Part shown: positions 56,501 through 64,000 of the stretch, piece by piece
How the letters are laid out: every line of letters starts with the position of its first letter
Numbering within the stretch: position 1 is the stretch's first letter
NCBI GenBank assembly: GCA_026545225.1
Contig: CM048845.1
Coordinates: 62,831,033-62,895,032, forward strand
DNA: 64,000 nt
Source of the DNA: Cornus controversa
Lineage: Eukaryota; Streptophyta; Magnoliopsida; Cornales; Cornaceae
Direction: 5' to 3'
Translations under genes and position numbers: made by a program
Notes under the pieces: generated by a model
Told to the model about the DNA's origin: nothing
Databases searched by the model: none
Seen by the model: only the letters and a program-made list of their open reading frames with translations

Positions 56501-58458
56501 GATATGTTTTTATATTAATTATTTTGGTAAAGAATATCTTGACATTATTCAATGTCGGCCCCACTAGACTATTCTTGGCTTGGCCACTGTAATAAAGAAC
56601 AAGAACTTGTATTAGTGGTAGTTGTTTCCGTTCTCTTCCTTCATGGCCCATTTCAACTACCTACAACATGTTTGATTCGAAGTAACTTGAGGCAATTTTT
56701 TAAAAGTAAGCCACTGAAGATTATATTTTAACTAAGCTTATAAACCTGTGTGAAGTGTAAATCTATCCTATTAAGATCATATATATCATTTACAATATAG
56801 AAGGAACTTCCAGTAGTTATATATATATATGGTTATACTGGTTATGCATTGTCTATGACGAATATGACGAGGCATTGATCTAAAGATTAAAGTGTCCACA
56901 AAAATAATAGAAAAAAGGCAAATGTTGGAAAGCTTCACTTACAAGGGAAATGATTTCTGTTCATCGATATACTAATTATAATAATGAAGCATATGTTTGA
57001 AAAGGAAAAAAGAAAAAAAAAATTATTACTGAAGTACACTTTGTAATCCCCAAAAGAACTCAAATAACAAAATCTTTTTAACCAATACTAGCCTTCCATA
57101 TAATTTAGGAGTTGGATCCTCTCTGGTGCGGTGGTGTTCTACGACATCAGATGGATTTCAACATTTGTACGTGTGCCTCTACTGTGATGCGGTGTTGTTG
57201 TGCCGAATCAGACAGATCCCAACACTTGCACGTGAGGTATTTGTATGTCCTTAAGCACAATTTGTTGAACTGAAAGATGATTGTCTTATTTAGTTCTTTT
57301 TATTTTGTAGTACAAATGATCGTGTTGTAGTCTCAATCAATCGTGTTATTTTTAGGTAAATTCGATCAATTGTGTTGTATTCTCCATGAAGTCAAGTCGC
57401 AACACAATTAAATCTGAGTACAACACTATTATTTTGAGCCTTGATTGATTGTGTTGTATCATCGATTTAATTGTGTTGTATTCTAGATTAATGAAGGATA
57501 CAACACGAATAAGTAAGGTTTGTAACACGATTGATCAAGGCTCAAAATAATGACATTTTACCTTGATTTAATTATAAAAAAAGCATCATGATTTAATTTT
57601 ATTGCACACATGTACGTCACACTATAACATAGAACGCATGATGTGAATCTCTCAAGTTATATAAACAAAATTTTTAAATTCGGATCACTAATCCCAATAT
57701 TTTAGGCTAAAATTATAATTTCAAACAATAGGAATAGTTTTGGCATTTTAACTTTTCAAATTCGTTGACTTCTGAAATGCATGACGGTCAACTAACAAAA
57801 GGAAGCCAAATTAAATAAATCTTGAGGAAGGTTGACCATCATTTTTGATACAACTATTTTCCGTGAGCTATAAAAGTAAACATGAGAAGTTGTTAGAACA
57901 TTTTATCCTTTTTAAAACAAAAAAAAAATCTTGCATAATACTTCCCATATGGGAAATTTTTTTGCCCATCATAAGATCACGATCAAAATGGGTTTTTGGC
58001 TGCATCAATCCAACAATTTTATGATATAGGTAAGAGTCAAATGCAAAGGTAGAGTACTAAAATAGATATACATATAATTAAATGTTTCCTAAAAATTTGA
58101 TTTTATAATGATATTTTTGTGTTCTCCACTCATTAAAAGAAAATAGGGAGAGAGAGAACTAGATTACTTATAGGCATCATTGTCTAGTTAATGCTAAAAG
58201 CTTAAATCACATCTGTGGGGATCATGAGTTCTAGTTGAAGAGTAGTCTTACAAAATTTTCTATCAATTTTTCCAATGCTACTAGAACAATATAGATGCAC
58301 AAACACAATATAGTATGAAAAATTATGCCCAAAACATTGAACTAAGAGTTTTAAATGATTAATTTCATATTAATTCGTCATAATTTTTAAGATACTCTGC
58401 ATCTTAAAGCATATGCCAGACATAAATGAGGTCGTAATAGTATGACAATCTTAATTCA
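56501..58458. repeat. Gene-free region with inverted and direct repeats
   Basis: No gene is seen. At 57128-57225 a TGCGGTGNTGTT...CACGTG block is present twice. At 57320-57552 there are many copies of (A/G)TTGTGTTGTATTC-type phrases. An inverted pair TATTATTTTGAGCCTTGAT lies at about 57425-57460 and 57515-57550. It probably includes a small foldback transposon. Confidence 0.5.
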
Positions 58459-61400
58459 TCAAAGCTTCTGTTCATGTACGTCAACAAACCGATATACATC
58501 TCCCCGCCTCTGTTTTTCTAGTGGGAGGCCCTCCCTGCACATTCACGAAACTTTGTTGTGGAGAGAGGCAAAACTTATATTATAAATCCAAAACAATTTC
58601 ATAAACAACACATTACCTTCGATGTAGAATTTCATTATAATCAATCTCAGCAACCACTATTTTCTCCTCATGCCCCGAGGTTGCAATGATTTCACCAAAC
58701 TGTTCAGCATAGAGAGAGCCATATTCATCGTTAGAGCCTTCTCTTTACATGATTTTGCTCTACAAGAAGAGCTAGTGTATTAGTTTCTGAATTTCTAGTA
58801 CCGGTCCAACAAGAGTTGAATGACCCCATATTGTATAGGAACCAGTGGAATCTCGAGATGGTGAGCATGTAGCTACATATAACTACCACAAGAAACAAAC
58901 AAAACACATTGATTTTGTTTTTGACATGTGAAGATCATTCAGAATACAATAGGTAAGGTATAATATAAGTACCTGGTTGTCAGCTGCCCTGAATTTTTGA
59001 AGTAAAAAATAATCAGTGAGTAAAGATCGAATAATGGATTAACATGTAGCATCTGATATAGCTTTAAATTCATCTACTATGAAAAGATACAAGGGTGAAT
59101 TATCCTCACTGGTGTTAATAAGTAGTAAGTACACATTCATGCTGTCTTTAGCAGACATCATCATATCTTGTTGTGTACCCCTCCCCCCAGCCAAAAGAGA
59201 AGAAGAGGAAGAAGAAGAAGAATAAAATAGAGATAATGTAGAGATGGGAGGATAAAAGTGTGAAAGGAAATGTAAGCCATTAACTTCACTCATATAACAT
59301 GAGTCGTATTATATCAAAATAAATCATAAATATTTCATAATAGAGTAGTATTCCTGAGCCAGTATGATACCATCTATAAGTACAAAATTCTGTGATTTAG
59401 ACTACCACATTATCATCTTCGGCCATCATAGTGATTTGGTCACAAATCAATATAATATGGTTTATTAATCATGTTGTTAACTTTTAGGCATGTGCAATCT
59501 GATACGTGTTATGGAGCTGCTATTTCACATTCATGCCAGAAAATTATAAACTTTATTGTTCATTTCTTGCCATTGTCCCAAAATTGCTCTTACAATCTTT
59601 CTCCATGTTGCCTATATCCATCTTAAAACAGTTGATTTCACTAAACCAAATTACCCGTGCTTCATCATCTCATACTTGAATTGAGATTTGGCTGGAATAC
59701 CAAGTCATAATACAAGAAAATGACCATGTTTAATTATTCAAGGCTTTAACATTTTCTAAACAAATGGCTTTATCTTTTCAAAACAGTGTGTGCCACTTTT
59801 AAAGACCAAAGCATCTAACAAGGATGCAGCTTCTACATCTTCTTATACGAGGCTAACTATCTATTATATTAACTAAACTGAATATTTACTAAAAATGAAA
59901 TGCTTCTTTCCACTAACACAAACTGCAAGGAAGTTAACCAAATTGCCTATCATACAAGTATATCAACTTGCCTTGCTCTTTGTTCAAGCTCCCACAGTAA
60001 TTCACCAGTACTCACGTTGAATGCCCCAGGATAGCATATTAAATGAGCACCTGATGGTTACACAACTAAAATTATTATGGACATGCATAGTACACTAAGA
60101 AACTAGAACAATAGTCAGGCTATCCAGCAATAAACTGGTGGAGATAATGAATACCTCTTGTCCGATATAACATCGCAAGTTCAGGAAAGCGTATGTCATG
60201 ACAAATTCCAATTCCAATACGACCCACATCTGTATTTAGATTTACAAAATCATCTTTATGTTTTAAATTTGTTTATTTAAAGGAAATGATGGTATAAAGT
60301 GCAACATGGTGAATTCTGAAAGAAGCAGAAAGGATAATTGAAAATCAAACATAATATGGTTTTTTAAGAGCTTGGAGAAAATGTTCAAATGACTTGTCTT
60401 TACAGTCAGGAATAATTAATAGGATTCTAATGGAAAAATAAGAAAGGGCAATCCACCCACAGCATTTTATATGTTAATGCTTACTGCTTGAACAATGAAA
60501 TGATATTCAAATTGCAGTCTACCAATCTTCCGACATGTTTTACATTATTCAGTATTCTCTAATAATTCTTTGAAGTTTTCCCACTGAAGCATATGATTTG
60601 AACGTGGAAAACCCATGTGTGGTTTCTTGAATACAATTGTGACAAGTTCAAGAACAGAAAATAATCAAGTACCAATCAAGAGGTAGAATTTTGGAGACCC
60701 GAATTTTGGGTTAAAAGGAAGAAATCATGAAACCAGCATTATGGGAGGAATTCATCACACTATCTTTACAATTTTATAGTATATAATTAATAATATCATA
60801 TCTCAAGACCTATGGCAGAATCTACCAACTTCTGACAGGTATTAGTTATTGGAAACAAAATCAATTTAAAACTTGTTAAAATCGAACCAATGAAATGGAT
60901 AACATCGGTATAAATTGCGGAAGCCCTATGCACCAACCAAGGAAGTAGGTACCTAGAAAAACCACACCTATTTAATCAATTTACTAAAATAAGGAGCTAA
61001 AATACTAAAACTATACCAATTCCTCATACCTGTATCAACAATTGTAAGTTTATCCCCTGCTGTGAAGGTGACCGATTCCTTAAACAAAATATCTCCTGGA
61101 ATGTCAACATCAAACAAATGTGTCTACAAAACAAACAAATCTTCTTTCAGAGCTTCCATATGTTTCATGCTTCTCATAGTTCTACTTTTTAATTCTTTTC
61201 TTACACAGTTGTGCTTACTTTCCTATGCTTAGCCTTTAATTGTCCGTCAGGTCCAAACACGCAACAGGTGTTATACAACTGACCGCCGTTCCTTTCGGGG
61301 ATAGACCCTCCTACTATTGTGATCCCTTGACAAGAGGCAACTTCTGATAACAGAGAAAATGAAGGAGAGGCATCTTTATTATCAAAATCCTCAGCATAGT

Positions 61401-61921
61401 TTGCAAAGTAATCGTTCGAATAAGGGCAATTCCACATTTCCTATAGCAAACAAGTAAAAATCAGCACCAATTATGAATCTAAGGACTCCAAAAAAACATT
61501 ACTTTCACATTCTACAACAATATAAATTAGGGTTTAGGTACATTTCATTAAAAATACTACAAGCTATAGCAATATGATTTGAGTGACAAGAAGTGAACTC
61601 ACTGGTAGAACAACAAGACTTGCACCTTGCTTGGCAGCTAGTTCAATTGAGTTCTGGGCCTGGGCGAGATTGGTGGCCTTGTTTGACGTAACTGATAACT
61701 GACAAAGGCCAATCTTAAACTGCACTGGGAACAACATAGAACTTGAATATTTGATTGGAAAATATTAGGAAAAAAAAAACACACACACATACATATAGAC
61801 ACACATATATGCATAGGTCAACCCAAAAGCAGCAAACCTTTGTAATTTTGGGCATTTCCAAAGGACCAGAGACTGAAAACTTGGTGTTCATTATGCTGCT
61901 GCCTGATAGAGATGCCATCAT
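58459..61921 (-). CDS. NIT2: Omega-amidase (NIT2-like, nitrilase superfamily), ten exons
   Basis: Spliced leftward from ATG 61921: exons 61838-61921, 61603-61719, 61219-61440, 61030-61123, 60155-60229, 59972-60050, 58973-58988, 58802-58882, 58617-58699, 58459-58534. The 927 nt keep one open frame and give 308 residues. The alternative start at 61918 is equally good. The nitrilase triad is present: Glu68 (LPEMWN), Lys141 (KHRK) and Cys182 (GIGICHD; Tyr is usual where His183 is). Their spacing fits Nit2. Further family blocks are KFKIGLCQLSVT, GGSIPER, LYNTCCVFG, HLFDVDIPG, CYPGAFN, ADNQLYVATCSP, WGHSTLVGP and VVAEIDY. Family members remove the amide from alpha-ketoglutaramate and alpha-ketosuccinamate. 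The N-terminus is short, with no clear plastid signal, so a cytosolic location is likely. Intron 6 is GC-AG and exon 7 is only 16 nt. The exon chain was joined by eye. Confidence 0.93.
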
Positions 61922-61984
61922 CTTCCACTGTTATTGGGCTGATGCTAACTGGTGTGTTGTTGCTTAGATTGACTGGGTAAAGTG

Positions 61985-62155
61985 CAAAAAACACCCCTCA
62001 ATATTCGATACAATGCATATAACACCAATGTATAACAAAATTAGTATGTAACCGCTTATACTTTTGAAAAGGTTGCATATTACACCCTGTGTCTATGTGC
62101 TGATAGAATATAGTCATTGTTAAAGAGGACGTGCAGTTCACATGACCAAAAAATA
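61985..62155. repeat. Possible MULE-type terminal sequence
   Basis: GGGTAAAGTGCAAAAAACACCCCTCAATATT, with later TTACACCCTGTGT, resembles the GGGTAAA...CCCCTCA style of the Mutator-like ends at 8146. No opposite end was found. Confidence 0.35.
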
Positions 62156-62159
62156 AAAT

Positions 62160-63289
62160 ATAAAATGTAAACCCAAATGCCCTTTGGTGTACCAAAATTG
62201 CCTCTTCCGCGTCAGTTTTATGTGTGTATATACACACACATATATCACTTCTCCTGTGTGTGTGTGGAGCAGAAGAACCCAATTCCAGTATATATAGAGA
62301 CATATCACTTACCTCTCTCTTTCCTCTCAGCAATTCCAACATATGATTTCCATTCAACCTATAAATAGCAAGTCCATCAATGTCAATGTTAGTTTAGACC
62401 CCAGATGCTTCAATTAAAAGATTCCTATAAATTTCAGAAGATCAAACCCAACCCATCCACTTCATAGCCATCGTACTGGAGCAAAACCCATAAGCTAATA
62501 TTAAAAATATCAATTTAATATTTCTGTAAACGAAACCAATAAATCAAACTCTTAAAATGAGCATAAAAGATCAAAAATTCATATAATATCATTCTAAACA
62601 GAACTGAATCTAGAAATTTGAAATAATAAATCAATTAAAGTAGAAGGATATTAAAAATAAAAAAAAATCAACACAAAAATGAACAGGAAATATCACAATT
62701 TAGTTAAATATCAAAAAATGAAATTGATGAATCAATTCAAATTTTAATAGAGTGAAACCAAAAGATAAAGAGATAAGAAATCCATTAATTTAAAATGTAA
62801 TAGATAAAAACCCGAAGATAAGAAGATAAAAAACCCAGTAAAGGTCTCACTGTAACAAAAGCTAAAATTCGATACTAATGGATCAATTTAAATTCAGATC
62901 ATGGAGAAACCAAAATCAGACTACTTAATCAACAGAAAAACATTACATATTCACTACTATTTACCAATCTCAGGTGAACGAAATCCACAGAATTGAACTG
63001 ATAAATCAAAACGACACCCAGAAATCATAGCACTTAAAAAAGAACAGTAAGATTGGATTTTCCTTACCCAAAAAACAGTAAGATTGGTTTTGATATCGTC
63101 GATGGATGTGAATAGACCGAAGACCTTTGGACACTTGAAGTAACCTTGATTTTGTCCTTTCTGTTTTTCCAATTTTTATTTATTATTTTTTTTGTTTTTT
63201 CATTCGTATAAACACGGCCATATGCATAAATTACTCCTGTTAAGAGCAAGCCCTCGTTTGCACTCTTCTCTTACTCCGAGGGTTGTTTT
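62160..63289. other. No gene seen
   Basis: Upstream side of the omega-amidase gene. AT-rich with several small ORFs on both strands that overlap and have no recognised pattern. A CA/TG-rich stretch lies at 62224-62268. Confidence 0.5.
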
Positions 63290-63560
63290 TTTTAAAGTGA
63301 AGGGTGTCACTAAATTTGAAAGGTTCTTCTGAAGTTTGAGCTAATAATAATCAATATTAAATTAATGAATTTTATTGTAATGACTTCTTCTGAGATTTCT
63401 CCGTTACGACAAAGATTCCCTTCGTTTAAAATTTTGTTAGTTTTGTAAAAAAATTTAGGATAAATTACATTGACCTCCCCTGAGGTTTGACCTAATTACA
63501 CCCAACATCAAACTAATTGATTTTGTTTTAATGACCTCTCCTATAATAGAAATGAACTAA
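63290..63560. repeat. Two divergent direct repeats
   Basis: A block running AAATT-GAAAGGTTCTTCTGAAGTTTGA...TTTTATTGTAATGACTTCTTCTGAG (63310-63395) is echoed by AAATTACATTGACCTCCCCTGAGGTTTGA...TTTTGTTTTAATGACCTCTCCTAT (63463-63545). Both resemble ends of a transposon family. Confidence 0.6.
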
Positions 63561-63767
63561 CCGACGTTAACTTTTGGATAAAATATCTATTATACCATTA
63601 ATATTATATTGATATAAAAATTAAAATATTTATATATATAAAATGACACTTTTGTCTATCTAATATAATAATATTTACTATATTATATATATATGTAGAT
63701 ATATATATATGTGTCCGCGGGCACAACCCCAACTGTCATCATCACCCCCATCAACACCACACCAAGA

Positions 63768-64000
63768 CCAGACCCACCACTCACGACTGCCATTCCGTGA
63801 ACCACTACTAGCCGAGCCACCACAACCATCGTGCACAACCCCAGCTACCATGGCAACCACCATGCTCCCACCTTCAGCTTCATCAACCTCACCATGGTGG
63901 TGGCCATGACAGCTGGGGTTGTGCACGATAGTTGTGGTGTATGATGGTGGCTCGGCTAATGGTGGTTCATGGCATGGTAGTCGTGAGTGGTGGGTCTGGT
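63768..64000. repeat. Large foldback (inverted repeat) at the window end
   Basis: The arms 63768-63872 and about 63891-64000 are imperfect inverted copies around a loop of roughly 18-20 bases. Paired phrases include GACCCACCACTCACGACT with AGTCGTGAGTGGTGGGTC, and CGTGCACAACCCCAGCT with AGCTGGGGTTGTGCACG. The arms are rich in CCA/TGG and much richer in GC than the flanks. The right arm may extend beyond the window. Confidence 0.9.

Noticed and set aside
59039..59293. 84-residue minus-strand ORF with a Ser run
   Set aside because: It lies inside the 983-nt GC-AG intron of the omega-amidase gene, and the Ser run comes from a simple GAA/TTC repeat.
62177..62368. Alternative first exon for the omega-amidase gene
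   Set aside because: Exon 1 at 61838-61921 joins exon 2 in phase with good splice sites and gives the family's KFKIGLCQLSVT start, so a more distant exon is not needed.
63709..63909. Pro/Ser/Thr-rich plus-strand ORF and Gly/Val-rich minus-strand ORF
   Set aside because: Both are readings through the GC-rich foldback; their low-complexity composition reflects the CCA/TGG repeats.
1..64000. CRISPR arrays, insertion sequences, riboswitches, tRNA or rRNA genes
   Set aside because: No evenly spaced identical repeats with unique spacers and no rRNA-like sequence were seen, and the window is plant nuclear DNA. tRNA genes could not be excluded by eye; tRNAscan-SE would decide.

Overview
This is nuclear DNA from a flowering plant, almost certainly a eudicot. 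It is AT-rich, gene-poor and full of plant transposons. It also holds an intron-less CC-NB-LRR resistance gene, a plant-type ten-exon nitrilase-family gene and a tail resembling the Au family of plant SINEs. I cannot name the species. Only two protein-coding genes look intact, both on the minus strand: a 1395-residue RPP13-like-1 type CC-NB-LRR (44582-48769) and an omega-amidase/NIT2 gene of ten exons (58459-61921, 308 residues when spliced).

1-11162: relics. In order: a broken F-box-like gene; a 2.9-kb solo LTR with a 5-bp target duplication; a decayed FAR1/MULE-transposase gene whose 5' end is lost against a Ty3/gypsy fragment; a 1.34-kb Mutator-type element with 9-bp target duplications; and a spliced fragment of an AHK4/CRE1-type cytokinin receptor.

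11163-22824: one Ty3/gypsy element of Tat/Retand type in minus orientation. It has two LTRs of about 420 bp and a matching GAGAT target duplication. The decayed gag-pro-RT-RNase H-integrase reading runs leftward. An extra ORF in the opposite sense, resembling the 'putative gypsy type transposon' family, and a tandem-repeat block lie near the 3' LTR. A younger 1.39-kb solo LTR sits inside integrase.

22825-43500: DNA transposons and short repeats. These include a 1-kb repeat carrying a glycine-rich RNA-binding protein fragment, a hAT-like element, a PIF/Harbinger MITE next to a 3.9-kb two-gene PIF/Harbinger element, a CG-rich solo LTR, a hAT MITE, two LINE remnants and a SINE.

43780-61921: a local duplication zone with the CNL gene, a 3' CNL remnant, a 5' CNL remnant broken next to a second, inverted copy of the RNA-binding-protein repeat, a truncated omega-amidase copy (50279-51344) and the intact omega-amidase gene. 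Matching non-coding blocks tie the two units together. 61922-64000 has no recognised gene and ends in a foldback of about 105-bp arms.

No prokaryotic feature, CRISPR array or clearly new multi-gene system is visible. The most informative structures are the omega-amidase gene with a GC-AG intron and a 16-nt microexon, the shuffled NLR/omega-amidase duplication, the antisense ORF and satellite-like block in the Tat element, and the repeat that carries a host gene fragment.
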